Below, one piece after another: positions 1-9,042 of a stretch of DNA of 64,000 nucleotides. The notes beneath the pieces are model-generated. The model did no database searches and was not told the DNA's origin. It was given only the letters and a program-made list of their open reading frames with translations. This DNA is from an uncultured Alistipes sp. Its GTDB lineage: Bacteria > Bacteroidota > Bacteroidia > Bacteroidales > Rikenellaceae. The number at the start of each line of letters is the position of its first letter. Within the stretch, counting starts at the first letter, position 1. A program made the translations under genes and the position numbers. The stretch covers positions 36,076 to 100,075 of the forward strand of contig CALUMQ010000005.1 in assembly GCA_944321765.1 (NCBI GenBank), in the 5' to 3' direction.

Positions 1-1206
1 TACGACCCTTCGCTCAACCCGCTGCGCATGAGCAACGAGGTGGCGAAGGACAGCACCGCCTCGTACGATCTGATGCCCGACGGCAGCATCATCCGTCACC
101 GCAACGTGATCTTCGACGAGGGCGAGTATGTGATCAACATCGGTCCGCAGCACCCCGCGACGCACGGCGTACTGCGCTTCCGCGTCTCGCTCGAGGGCGA
201 GATCATCCGCAAACTCGACGTGCACTGCGGTTACATCCACCGCGGCATCGAGAAGATGTGCGAAGAGCTGACCTATCCCCAGACGCTGGCCCTCACGGAC
301 CGTCTCGATTACCTCGGAGCGTCGCAGAACCGTCATGCGCTGTGCATGTGCATCGAGAAGGGCCTCGGCGTTGAGGTCCCCGAGCGCGTGCAGTACATCC
401 GCACGATCATGGACGAGTTGCAGCGCATCGATTCGCACCTGCTCTTCTTCTCGTGCCTCTGCATGGATATGGGTGCTCTGACGGCTTTCTTCTATGGTTT
501 CCGCGATCGCGAGAAGGTGCTCGACATCCTCGAGCAGACCACCGGCGGACGTCTGATCCAGACCTACAATACCATCGGCGGCGTGCAGGCGGACATCCAT
601 CCCGACTTCGTGCGCAAGGTCAAGGAGCTGATCGCCTACCTGCGTCCGACGCTGCGCGAGTACCACGAGGTGTTTACCGGCAACGTCATTGCGCAGGAGC
701 GTCTGAAGGGTACCGGCGTGCTGACGCGCGAGGATGCCATCTCGTTCGGCGCCACGGGCGGTACGGGACGTGCCGCAGGATGGGCCTGCGACGTGCGCAA
801 GCGCCACCCCTACGCCATGTACGGCAAGGTCGATTTCGACGAGGTGCTCTTCACCGAAGGCGACTGTTTCGCGCGCTACATGGTGCGCATGCGCGAAATC
901 GAGCAGAGCATGCGGATCATCGAGCAGCTGATCGACAACATCCCCGAGGGACCCTACCAGGTGAAGATGAAACCCGTGATCCGCATCCCCGAGGGCAGCT
1001 ACTACGCCGCCGTCGAGGGGAGCCGCGGCGAATTCGGCGTCTACATCGAGAGCCGCGGTGACAAGTTCCCCTATCGTATGAAATTCCGTTCGACGGGTCT
1101 TCCGCTGGTCTCCTGCATGGAGACCATTTCACGCGGCGCGAAGATCGCCGACCTGATCGCCATCGGCGGTACGGTCGACTACGTGGTGCCCGATATCGAC
1201 CGCTAA
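1..1206 (+). CDS. nuoD: NADH-quinone oxidoreductase subunit D (5' end outside window; perhaps a NuoCD fusion)
   Basis: This is the 49 kDa-type subunit of complex I, which lines the quinone pocket in the peripheral arm. The frame is already open at base 1, before the first visible Met at 28, so the gene starts upstream. A NuoC-NuoD fusion is common in this group and fits, but the NuoC part cannot be seen. The conserved N-terminal block INIGPQHPATHGVLR begins at about base 136. Other family blocks follow, including HCGYIHRGIEK, and GVLTREDA with the GATGGTGRA loop near 715-780. The C-terminus ends DYVVPDIDR, typical of full-length NuoD. It is first in a tight plus-strand nuo operon, 15 bases before nuoH. 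There is no nuoE, F or G between them, unlike the enterobacterial order. Confidence 0.96.
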   Translation, partial: YDPSLNPLRMSNEVAKDSTASYDLMPDGSIIRHRNVIFDEGEYVINIGPQHPATHGVLRFRVSLEGEIIRKLDVHCGYIHRGIEKMCEELTYPQTLALTDRLDYLGASQNRHALCMCIEKGLGVEVPERVQYIRTIMDELQRIDSHLLFFSCLCMDMGALTAFFYGFRDREKVLDILEQTTGGRLIQTYNTIGGVQADIHPDFVRKVKELIAYLRPTLREYHEVFTGNVIAQERLKGTGVLTREDAISFGATGGTGRAAGWACDVRKRHPYAMYGKVDFDEVLFTEGDCFARYMVRMREIEQSMRIIEQLIDNIPEGPYQVKMKPVIRIPEGSYYAAVEGSRGEFGVYIESRGDKFPYRMKFRSTGLPLVSCMETISRGAKIADLIAIGGTVDYVVPDIDR

Positions 1207-1221
1207 AAACGCTTCAGAGAT

Positions 1222-2298
1222 ATGTTTGATTTCAGTGTCATAACAAGCTGGATCCACGCGTTGCTCACGTCGTGGATGCCCGAAGGGCTGGCCGTCTTCA
1301 TCGAGTGTGTGCTCGTCGGCGTATGCCTGCTGCTGATGTACGCCGTGATCGCCATCGTGATGATCTTCATGGAGCGCAAGGTCTGTGCTGCGTTCCAGTG
1401 CCGTCTGGGCCCGATGCGCGTGGGACCGTGGGGCACGGTGCAGGTGCTGTGCGACGTCATCAAGATGCTCACCAAGGAGATCATCACCATCCGCCACTCG
1501 GACCGCTTCCTCTACAACCTGGCGCCCTACATCGTCATCCTGGCCTCGGTGCTGGCCTTCGCCTGTCTGCCCGTGAGCCGCGGCCTGGAGGTGCTGGACT
1601 TCAACGTCGGCGTCTTCTTCCTGATGGCCGCCTCGTCGATCGGCGTGGTGGGCATCCTGCTGGCCGGGTGGAGTTCGAACAACAAGTATTCGCTCATCGG
1701 AGCCATGCGCAGCGGCGCGCAGATGATCTCCTATGAACTCTCGATCGGATTGTCGATCCTCACGATCGTCGTGCTGACCGATACGATGCAGTTCTCGGAG
1801 ATCGTCGAGCGGCAGGCTGACGGATGGTTCCTCTTCAAGGGACACCTTCCGGCGCTCATCGCCTTCGTGATCTACCTCATCGCCGGCAACGCCGAGGTCA
1901 ACCGCGGACCGTTCGACCTTCCGGAGGCCGAGTCGGAGCTCACGGCCGGATACCACACCGAGTATTCGGGCATGCACTTCGGACTGTTCTACGTCGCGGA
2001 GTTCGTCAATCTGTTCATCGTCTCGGGCGTGGCTGCCACGATCTTCCTCGGCGGCTGGATGCCGCTGCATATTTCCGGATGGGAGGGCTTCAACACCGTC
2101 ATGGACTACATCCCGGGCTTCGTGTGGTTCTTCGCCAAGGCCTTCTTCGTGGTGTGGCTGCTGATGTGGATCAAGTGGACCTTCCCGCGGCTGCGCGTGG
2201 ACCAGATCCTGACCCTCGAGTGGAAGTACCTGGTACCCATCGGACTGGTGAACCTGCTGCTGATGGTCATTGTCGTCGTATTCAAACTGCATTTCTGA
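1222..2298 (+). CDS. nuoH: NADH-quinone oxidoreductase subunit H
   Basis: NuoH is the membrane subunit that joins the peripheral arm to the proton-pumping arm of complex I and forms part of the quinone channel. The 358-residue protein has about eight hydrophobic segments and the usual family length. The conserved cytoplasmic loop EVNRGPFDLPEAESEL lies at about residues 225-240, and the early block MERKVCAAFQCRLGPMRVGP is near residue 50. The start at 1222 gives a hydrophobic N-terminus and follows nuoD by 15 bases. It ends two bases before nuoI, so the two are surely cotranscribed. Confidence 0.97.
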   Translation: MFDFSVITSWIHALLTSWMPEGLAVFIECVLVGVCLLLMYAVIAIVMIFMERKVCAAFQCRLGPMRVGPWGTVQVLCDVIKMLTKEIITIRHSDRFLYNLAPYIVILASVLAFACLPVSRGLEVLDFNVGVFFLMAASSIGVVGILLAGWSSNNKYSLIGAMRSGAQMISYELSIGLSILTIVVLTDTMQFSEIVERQADGWFLFKGHLPALIAFVIYLIAGNAEVNRGPFDLPEAESELTAGYHTEYSGMHFGLFYVAEFVNLFIVSGVAATIFLGGWMPLHISGWEGFNTVMDYIPGFVWFFAKAFFVVWLLMWIKWTFPRLRVDQILTLEWKYLVPIGLVNLLLMVIVVVFKLHF

Positions 2299-2300
2299 TT

Positions 2301-2738
2301 ATGAGTTATATCAAAGGACTATTCCACGGCGTGGGGAGCCTCGCCACGGGCATGAAGGTGACCCTGAAGGAGTTCTTTACGCCGAAGGTCACCGAACAGT
2401 ATCCGGAGAACCGTGCCACGCTGAAGATGTTCGACCGCTACTGCGGCGAACTGACCATGCCCCACGATGCCGACGGCAAGAACCGCTGCATCGCCTGCGG
2501 ACTGTGCCAGGCGGCGTGTCCCAACGGCACGATCCACATCGAGACCGAGATGGTCACGGATCCCGAGACGGGCAAGCCGAAGAAGCGGCTCGTGCGTTAT
2601 GAGTACGACCTGGGGTCGTGCATGTTCTGCCACCTGTGCGTGAATGCCTGCCCGCACGATGCCATCCGCTTCTCGACGGCCTTCGAACACGCGGTCTTCA
2701 CGCGCGGAAAGCTTGTCAAACAACTCAACAAACGCTGA
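2301..2738 (+). CDS. nuoI: NADH-quinone oxidoreductase subunit I, 2x[4Fe-4S] ferredoxin-like
   Basis: NuoI carries clusters N6a and N6b, which pass electrons to cluster N2 next to the quinone site. The 145-residue product has two complete cysteine sets: C63-x2-C66-x2-C69-x3-C73 in CIACGLCQAACP, and C107-x2-C110-x2-C113-x3-C117 in CMFCHLCVNACP. The frame stays open upstream inside nuoH, but the start at 2301, two bases after the nuoH stop, gives the expected length and an N-terminal amphipathic stretch. It ends four bases before nuoJ. Confidence 0.96.
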   Translation: MSYIKGLFHGVGSLATGMKVTLKEFFTPKVTEQYPENRATLKMFDRYCGELTMPHDADGKNRCIACGLCQAACPNGTIHIETEMVTDPETGKPKKRLVRYEYDLGSCMFCHLCVNACPHDAIRFSTAFEHAVFTRGKLVKQLNKR

Positions 2739-2742
2739 AGCC

Positions 2743-3252
2743 ATGGAGATAACACTCGAATTGATCGTATTCATCGTGCTGGCGCTCTTCATCGGCGTCA
2801 GTGCGATCCTGGCCGTGACGACGAAGCGTATCCTGCGCGCCGCGACCTACCTGCTCTTCGTGCTGTTCGGTACGGCGGGCATCTATTTTCAGCTCAACTA
2901 CTCGTTCCTCGGGGCCGTGCAGCTGCTCATCTACGCCGGCGGCATCACGGTGCTCTACGTCTTCTCGATCCTGCTCACGTCGAGCGAGGGCGACAAGGCC
3001 CCCGACCTGAAGGGCTACAAGCTGGTCATGGGACTGCTTGCCACGCTGGTGGGTCTGGGAGTCTGCCTGTGGGTGACGCTCGGGCACGACTTCGCCCCGG
3101 AGCACTTCGAGCACGGCGAGCTGGCCGTGCGCACCATCGGCCATGCGCTGATGAGCAGTGATAAATTCGGCTACGTGCTGCCGTTCGAGGTCATCAGCCT
3201 GCTGCTGCTGGCCTGCATCGTCGGCGGCATCATGATCGCCCGCAAACGCTAA
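2743..3252 (+). CDS. nuoJ: NADH-quinone oxidoreductase subunit J
   Basis: NuoJ is a small membrane subunit of the complex I proton channel chain. The 169-residue protein has five hydrophobic segments. The third holds the family block LLIYAGGITVLYVF, where a pi-bulge helix acts in coupling. The frame is open further upstream, but the Met at 2743 starts directly at the first membrane helix (MEITLELIVFIVLALFIG) and sits four bases after the nuoI stop, so it was chosen. NuoK follows after 13 bases. Confidence 0.95.
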   Translation: MEITLELIVFIVLALFIGVSAILAVTTKRILRAATYLLFVLFGTAGIYFQLNYSFLGAVQLLIYAGGITVLYVFSILLTSSEGDKAPDLKGYKLVMGLLATLVGLGVCLWVTLGHDFAPEHFEHGELAVRTIGHALMSSDKFGYVLPFEVISLLLLACIVGGIMIARKR

Positions 3253-3265
3253 AAAAGATACCGGT

Positions 3266-3574
3266 ATGATACACATGGAATATTACCTGATCATTTCCAC
3301 GATCATGATGTTCGTGGGCATCTACGGATTCGTCACGCGCCGCAACCTGCTGGCGATGCTGATCTCCGTGGAGTTGATCCTCAACTCGGTGGACATCAAT
3401 TTCGTTGTTTTCAACCGTTTCCTCTTCCCGGGGCAGCTCGAGGGATTTTTCTTCACGCTCTTTGCCATTGGCATCAGCGCCGCCGAAACTGCCGTGGCCA
3501 TCGCCATCATCATCAACATCTACCGCAACATCCGCAACATCGAGGTGCGGAACCTGCGCAAGATGAAGTGGTAA
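3266..3574 (+). CDS. nuoK: NADH-quinone oxidoreductase subunit K
   Basis: NuoK is a three-helix Mrp-antiporter-like subunit in the complex I membrane arm. The product is 102 residues, the normal family length, and carries the two membrane-buried glutamates known to be needed for proton transfer: E36 in SVELILN and E74 in SAAETAVAIA. The start could also be the Met three codons later (3275). It lies 13 bases after nuoJ and 25 bases before nuoL. Confidence 0.95.
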   Translation: MIHMEYYLIISTIMMFVGIYGFVTRRNLLAMLISVELILNSVDINFVVFNRFLFPGQLEGFFFTLFAIGISAAETAVAIAIIINIYRNIRNIEVRNLRKMKW

Positions 3575-3599
3575 CCGATCTGTCGAAAAACGTATCGCT

Positions 3600-5492
3600 A
3601 TGGATTTCACGATATTGATCCTTCTGTTGCCGCTGGCGGGCTTCCTCTTTCTGGGGCTCGCGGGCATGAAACTGCGGCCCCGGACGGCGGGAGCCGTCGG
3701 CACGACCCTGATGGGGGTGGTGACGTTGCTCTGCTACTGGACGGCCTTCACGTACTTCTCCGCCGGGCGTGACGCCTCGGGCGTGTTCCCGACGCTCATG
3801 CCGTGGAACACCGTGTGGCTGCCGATCTCGGGCGACCTGCATATCGACCTGGGCATCCTGCTCGATCCGATTTCGGTGATGATGCTCGTGGTCATCTCCA
3901 CCGTCTCGCTCATGGTCCACATCTACTCGTTCGGATACATGAAGGGCGAGCGGGGTTTCCAACGCTACTACGCCTTCCTGTCGTTGTTCACCATGAGCAT
4001 GATGGGACTGGTCGTCGCGACGAACATCTTCCAGATGTACCTCTTCTGGGAGCTGGTGGGTGTCAGCTCCTACCTGCTGATCGGCTTCTACTACACGAAG
4101 CCCGCGGCGATTGCCGCCTCGAAGAAGGCCTTCATCGTCACGCGCTTCGCCGACCTGGGATTCCTCATCGGCATTCTGGTCTACGGCTATTACACCGGCA
4201 GCTTCACCTTTACGCCCGGTGCCACGACGCTGGCCGCCGCCGGAGGAATGATTCCGCTGGCCCTGGGGCTGATGTTCGTCGGCGGTGCGGGCAAGAGCGC
4301 CATGTTTCCGCTGCACATCTGGCTGCCCGACGCCATGGAGGGCCCGACGCCCGTTTCGGCGCTGATCCATGCCGCGACGATGGTCGTGGCGGGCGTCTAC
4401 CTCGTGGCGCGGATGTTTCCCCTCTTTATCGGCTGCGCCCCCGAGGTGCTGCACGTGACGGCCTACGTCGGAGCCTTCACGGCGCTCTACGCCGCCGTGG
4501 TGGCGTGTGTGCAGAGCGATATCAAGCGCGTGCTGGCCTTCAGTACCATTTCGCAGATCGGCTTCATGATCGTGGCGCTGGGCGTCTGCACGTCGGATGA
4601 TCCCCACGCGGGTGGTCTGGGATACATGGCCTCGATGTTCCACCTCTTCACCCACGCGATGTTCAAGGCGCTGCTGTTCCTGGGCGCTGGAGCGATCATT
4701 CACGCCGTGCACTCGAACGAGATGTCGACGATGGGCGGTCTGCGGCGCTACATGCCGCTGACCCACGTGACCTTCCTCGTGGCGTGTCTGGCCATCTCGG
4801 GCATCTGGCCCTTCAGCGGCTTCTTCTCCAAGGATGAGATCCTCACGGCCTGCTTCGCCTTCAGCCCCGTGATGGGGTGGGTGATGACGGCCATCGCGGG
4901 GCTGACGGCCTTCTACATGTTCCGCCTCTATTACGGTATCTTCTGGGGCCGCGAGAACCGTGAGCTCCACGCCGAGCACCGTCCGCACGAGGCTCCCTTC
5001 TCGATGACCCTTCCGCTGCTGGTGCTGGCGGCTGTGACCTGCGTGGCGGGCTTCATCCCCTTCGGGCAGTTCGTTTCGAGCAACGGCGAAGCCTACACGA
5101 TCCATATCGACGGCGGCGTCGCGACGCTGAGCCTCTGCGTGGCCGTGGCGGGCATTGCCCTGGCCACCTGGATGTATGCCCGCGAGCAGCAGCCTGTGGC
5201 CGATCGGCTGGCCCGGACATTCAGCGGCCTGCACCGCGCGGCCTACCACCGCTTCTACATCGATGAAATCTACCAGTTCATTACCCACCGGGTGATCTTC
5301 GCCTGCATCTCGACTCCGCTGGCGTGGTTCGACCGTCATGTGATCGACGGCGCGTTGAACCTCCTGGCCCGGGGCACGAACGGTGCCGCCTACCTCATCC
5401 GCGGCATCCAGAGCGGCAGCGTGCAGCGCTATTGCATCTGGTTCCTGAGCGGTGCGCTGGGACTTACGATACTGCTTCTCTTGATCCGCTAA
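3600..5492 (+). CDS. nuoL: NADH-quinone oxidoreductase subunit L
   Basis: NuoL is the distal antiporter-like proton pump of complex I and carries the long lateral helix. The 630-residue protein shows the proton-translocating core: E151 in FWELVGVSSYLL and K232 in GKSAMFPLHIWLPDAMEGPTP. The C-terminal extension ends with a last membrane helix (ALGLTILLLLIR), as expected for the lateral helix and its anchor. Length and motif order match full-length NuoL. NuoM follows after nine bases. Confidence 0.97.
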   Translation: MDFTILILLLPLAGFLFLGLAGMKLRPRTAGAVGTTLMGVVTLLCYWTAFTYFSAGRDASGVFPTLMPWNTVWLPISGDLHIDLGILLDPISVMMLVVISTVSLMVHIYSFGYMKGERGFQRYYAFLSLFTMSMMGLVVATNIFQMYLFWELVGVSSYLLIGFYYTKPAAIAASKKAFIVTRFADLGFLIGILVYGYYTGSFTFTPGATTLAAAGGMIPLALGLMFVGGAGKSAMFPLHIWLPDAMEGPTPVSALIHAATMVVAGVYLVARMFPLFIGCAPEVLHVTAYVGAFTALYAAVVACVQSDIKRVLAFSTISQIGFMIVALGVCTSDDPHAGGLGYMASMFHLFTHAMFKALLFLGAGAIIHAVHSNEMSTMGGLRRYMPLTHVTFLVACLAISGIWPFSGFFSKDEILTACFAFSPVMGWVMTAIAGLTAFYMFRLYYGIFWGRENRELHAEHRPHEAPFSMTLPLLVLAAVTCVAGFIPFGQFVSSNGEAYTIHIDGGVATLSLCVAVAGIALATWMYAREQQPVADRLARTFSGLHRAAYHRFYIDEIYQFITHRVIFACISTPLAWFDRHVIDGALNLLARGTNGAAYLIRGIQSGSVQRYCIWFLSGALGLTILLLLIR

Positions 5493-5501
5493 TACGACGA
5501 A

Positions 5502-6989
5502 ATGATGAATATGCTATCTTTGTTTCCGCTGCTTCCCCTGGTGATGATGCTGGGGTTGTGGCTGGCGCGTTCGCCGCGGCAGGTGCGTGCGGTGATGGCC
5601 ACGGGCTCGTCGCTGCTGCTGGTGCTGGCCGTGGTGCTCGTGGTGCGCTACCTGGGGCTTCGCGAAGCCGGCGAGACGGCTCCGATGCTCTTTACCGACA
5701 GTGTCGTGTGGTACGCCCCGCTCAACATCCACTACGCCGTGGGTGTCGACGGCATCTCGGTGGCCATGCTCCTCTTGTCGGCCATCATCGTCTTCACGGG
5801 CACCTTCGCCTCGTGGCGCATGGAGCACGACGTGAAGGCCTACTTCCTGTGGTTCTGCCTGCTGAGCGTCGGAGTCTTCGGATTCTTCGTCTCGGTGGAC
5901 CTCTTCACGATGTTCATGTTCTACGAGGTGGCGCTGATCCCCATGTACCTGCTCATCGGCGTCTGGGGCAGCGGCCGCAAGGAGTATGCCGCCATGAAGC
6001 TTACGCTGATGCTCATGGGCGGCTCGGCGCTGCTGCTGATCGGCATCCTGGGCATCTACTTCGGTGCCGGAGCCACGACGATGAACGTCCAGGAGATCGC
6101 CGCGCTGCACAACATTCCGCTCTCGCTGCAGCGCATCTGGTTCCCGCTGGTCTTCATCGGATTCGGCGTGCTGGGAGCCCTCTTCCCGTTCCATACGTGG
6201 AGCCCCGACGGCCACGCCTCGGCGCCGACCGCCGTGTCGATGCTTCACGCCGGAGTGCTGATGAAGCTCGGCGGTTACGGATGCTTCCGCGTGGCGATGT
6301 ACCTGCTGCCCGACGCGGCGCAGGAGCTGAGCTGGATCTTCATCCTGCTGACGACCGTCTCGGTGGTCTACGGTGCCTTTGCGGCGTGCGTGCAGACCGA
6401 CCTGAAGTACATCAACGCCTACTCCTCGGTGTCGCACTGCGGACTGGTGCTCTTCGCCATCCTGATGATGAACACCACGGCTTCGACGGGTGCCATTCTT
6501 CAGATGCTGAGCCACGGACTGATGACGGCGCTCTTCTTTGCGCTGATCGGCATGATCTACGGACGCACGCATACGCGTGATATCCGTCAGTTGAGCGGCC
6601 TGATGAAGGTGATGCCCTTCCTGGCCGTGGGCTACGTCATTGCGGGTCTTGCAAACCTCGGGCTTCCGGGTCTGAGCGGTTTCGTGGCCGAGATGACGAT
6701 CTTCAACGGCGCCTTCCAGAATCCCGACACCTTCCATCGTGTAGTGACGGTCATCGCCTGCACGTCGATTGTCATCACGGCGGTCTACATCCTGCGCGTC
6801 GTGGGCAAGATCCTCTACGGCACGTGCGACAACCCCGAGCATCTGAAACTCTCCGACGCCACGTGGGACGAGCGCCTGTCGGTCATCTGCCTCATCGTGG
6901 CCGTGGCCGGTCTGGGCCTTGCGCCGCTGTGGGTGAGCGACATGATCCACGGAAGCGTCTCCGAACTGATTGCACACATCCTGAGCTAA
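5502..6989 (+). CDS. nuoM: NADH-quinone oxidoreductase subunit M
   Basis: NuoM is the middle antiporter-like proton pump of complex I. The 495-residue protein has about fourteen hydrophobic segments. E142 in the block FYEVALIPMYLLIG matches the essential glutamate of helix TM5. The block FHTWSPDGHASAPTAVSMLHAGVLMKLG is the proton-channel helix region of the family. The start is ATG ATG AAT ATG, so the exact initiation codon may be 5502, 5505 or 5511. It lies nine bases after nuoL and nine before nuoN. Confidence 0.97.
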   Translation: MMNMLSLFPLLPLVMMLGLWLARSPRQVRAVMATGSSLLLVLAVVLVVRYLGLREAGETAPMLFTDSVVWYAPLNIHYAVGVDGISVAMLLLSAIIVFTGTFASWRMEHDVKAYFLWFCLLSVGVFGFFVSVDLFTMFMFYEVALIPMYLLIGVWGSGRKEYAAMKLTLMLMGGSALLLIGILGIYFGAGATTMNVQEIAALHNIPLSLQRIWFPLVFIGFGVLGALFPFHTWSPDGHASAPTAVSMLHAGVLMKLGGYGCFRVAMYLLPDAAQELSWIFILLTTVSVVYGAFAACVQTDLKYINAYSSVSHCGLVLFAILMMNTTASTGAILQMLSHGLMTALFFALIGMIYGRTHTRDIRQLSGLMKVMPFLAVGYVIAGLANLGLPGLSGFVAEMTIFNGAFQNPDTFHRVVTVIACTSIVITAVYILRVVGKILYGTCDNPEHLKLSDATWDERLSVICLIVAVAGLGLAPLWVSDMIHGSVSELIAHILS

Positions 6990-6998
6990 ACGACTGAT

Positions 6999-8426
6999 AT
7001 GGATTACACCTCGATATTTACGCTGATGCGGGCCGAAGTGACCCTCACGGCAATTCTCGTGCTGCTGTTTCTGTATGACCTGCTGGCCGGGGAGCGCGCA
7101 CGGCGCCACTTTACGGCCGTCGCGAGCCTTCTGCTGGCGCTGCAGGCCGTGGCGACGGCCTTTCCCGCCGCATCGGGCGAACTCTTCGGCGGCATGTTCC
7201 ACTACGAACCCATGCACGCCGTGGTCAAGAGCCTGCTGACCGTCGGCGCCATGATTGTCTGCCTCCAGGCCGACGGATGGCTGCGCGATGCGGAGACGCG
7301 CCACAAGCAGGGCGAATTCTACATCCTGACCCTCTCGACACTGCTGGGCATGTACTTCATGATCGGCGCGGGACACTTCCTGATGTTCTTCATCGGTCTG
7401 GAACTCGCTTCGGTGCCCATGGCGTGCCTCGTGGCCTTCGACAAGTACCGCAACTACTCGGCCGAGGCCGGGGCGAAGTACATCCTTTGCGCCCTCTTCT
7501 CGAGCGGACTGATGCTCTACGGCATCTCGTTCCTCTACGGAACCACCGGAACGCTCTATTTCGACGACATGGCCTCGCGCATCGACGGGTCGCCGCTCGA
7601 AATCATGGCGCTGGTCTTCTTCTTCGCGGGGCTGGGCTTCAAGATCTCGCTCGTGCCGTTCCACCTCTGGACGGCCGATGCCTATCAGGGGGCGCCGACG
7701 GCCGTGACGTCGTATCTTTCGGTCGTGTCGAAGGGTGCGGCGGCCTTCGTGCTCTTCACGACGCTGGTCAAGGTCTTCGCACCGATGGTCGAGGAGTGGC
7801 AGACCGTGCTGTGGATCGTCACCGTGTTGAGCATCACCGTCGCCAACCTCTTTGCCCTGCGGCAGCACGATCTGAAGCGCTTCATGGCCTTCTCGTCGAT
7901 CTCCCAGGCCGGATACATCATGCTGGCCGTTATCGGCGGCAGCTCCGTGGGCATGACCTCGCTGGTCTTCTACGTGCTGGTCTACATGGCTGCGAACCTC
8001 GCGGTGTTCGGCGTCCTCTCGACCGTCGAGCAGCACAGCGGCGGCCGCGTGTGCCTGGAGGACTACAACGGATTCTACCGCACGAATCCCCGTCTGGCGG
8101 TGCTGATGACCCTCGGACTCTTCTCCCTGGCCGGCATTCCGCCCTTCGCGGGCTTCTTCTCGAAATTCTTCGTCTTCGCGGCGGCTTTCCGGAGCGGTTT
8201 CTACGTGTTGGTCTTCATCGCGCTGCTCAATACGGTCATCTCGCTCTACTACTACCTGCTGATCGTCAAGGCGATGTACATCACCCCCTCGGAGACGCCC
8301 ATTGCAACGTTCCGCACCGACCGCTATACGCGCATCAGTCTGGCGCTCTGCACGGCCGGTGTGCTGCTGTTGGGACTTGTGAGCGCCGTTTACGACGGCA
8401 TCAACGCTCTGGCATACGGTCTTTGA
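6999..8426 (+). CDS. nuoN: NADH-quinone oxidoreductase subunit N
   Basis: NuoN is the third antiporter-like proton-pumping subunit of complex I. The 475-residue product carries E135 in [14 protein letters not shown] and the channel block [23 protein letters not shown], followed by [13 protein letters not shown]. All are family hallmarks. It is the last gene of the operon: a strong intrinsic terminator begins 15 bases after the stop codon. Confidence 0.97.
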   Translation: MDYTSIFTLMRAEVTLTAILVLLFLYDLLAGERARRHFTAVASLLLALQAVATAFPAASGELFGGMFHYEPMHAVVKSLLTVGAMIVCLQADGWLRDAETRHKQGEFYILTLSTLLGMYFMIGAGHFLMFFIGLELASVPMACLVAFDKYRNYSAEAGAKYILCALFSSGLMLYGISFLYGTTGTLYFDDMASRIDGSPLEIMALVFFFAGLGFKISLVPFHLWTADAYQGAPTAVTSYLSVVSKGAAAFVLFTTLVKVFAPMVEEWQTVLWIVTVLSITVANLFALRQHDLKRFMAFSSISQAGYIMLAVIGGSSVGMTSLVFYVLVYMAANLAVFGVLSTVEQHSGGRVCLEDYNGFYRTNPRLAVLMTLGLFSLAGIPPFAGFFSKFFVFAAAFRSGFYVLVFIALLNTVISLYYYLLIVKAMYITPSETPIATFRTDRYTRISLALCTAGVLLLGLVSAVYDGINALAYGL

Positions 8427-8441
8427 GCCGGCCTTTGCATG

Positions 8442-8480
8442 AAAAAAGAGGGAGATCCTTGCGGGATCTCCCTCTTTTTT
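8442..8480. terminator. Bidirectional intrinsic terminator between nuoN and ogt
   Basis: A near-perfect inverted repeat (GAGGGAGATCC, loop TTGC, GGGATCTCCCTC) is flanked by A6 on the left and T6 on the right. It can therefore end the nuo operon on the plus strand and the ogt operon on the minus strand. Confidence 0.92.
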
Positions 8481-8529
8481 GTGCCTTTGCTTCGAGAACT
8501 GAGCGCTTCTTCTCGGTTCGGCCCCTTCC

Positions 8530-9042
8530 TCAGATGCAGTGCATGTGGTGTGACTCCTGTGCCGGTTCCCGGGTCTGCCGTTCGAAATTGAGCAACCACG
8601 CCTTGATCTCCAGTCCGGCGGCATATCCGGTGAGTTCTCCGTCGCGGCCGATGACCCGGTGGCAGGGGATGAGGATGGCGATTGGATTGCGGTGGTTGGC
8701 CATCCCTACGGCGCGGTACGCAAGGTCGTGGCCGATTTGCCGGGCAATCTCCTGGTAGGTGCGGGTCTCTCCGTAGCCGATCGTCTGCAGGGCCTGCCAG
8801 ACCTCTTTCTGAAACGCGGTTCCCTGCGGCGCGAGCGGTACCGTGAAGCGGCGTCGGTGCCCGGCAAAGTACTCTCCGAGCTCCCGGGCCGTTTGCCGGA
8901 GCAGTGCGGAGGCCTCTTCGCCGGAGCAGAGGACCGATCCGGGGGGAAGCCCTTCCCCGAACCGCACTTCGGTTACGGCCTGCGGAGAGGCCGTAATGGT
9001 CATCGTGCCGAGCGGAGTGTTGATCTGCAGGGAGTGCTTCAC
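8530..9042 (-). CDS. ogt: Methylated-DNA--[protein]-cysteine S-methyltransferase
   Basis: This enzyme repairs O6-alkylguanine (and O4-alkylthymine) by moving the alkyl group to its own cysteine in a one-time reaction. The 170-residue protein has the active-site motif PCHRV with C127. Before it come the helix-turn-helix and Asn-hinge block (TYQEIARQIG, AVGMANHRNP) and an N-terminal RNase H-like domain typical of Ogt/MGMT. The start is GTG at 9042, whose bases overlap the upstream dipeptidyl peptidase stop codon as GTGA, so translation is probably coupled. It is the last gene of a four-gene minus-strand run that ends at the terminator at 8442-8480. Confidence 0.94.
   Translation of the reverse strand: MKHSLQINTPLGTMTITASPQAVTEVRFGEGLPPGSVLCSGEEASALLRQTARELGEYFAGHRRRFTVPLAPQGTAFQKEVWQALQTIGYGETRTYQEIARQIGHDLAYRAVGMANHRNPIAILIPCHRVIGRDGELTGYAAGLEIKAWLLNFERQTREPAQESHHMHCI

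Noticed and set aside
5514-8624. A 1036-codon open frame on the minus strand opposite nuoM/nuoN
   Set aside because: It is antisense to conserved complex I genes, rich in His, Arg, Asp and Glu, and has no family look; long antisense frames are usual in GC-rich coding DNA.
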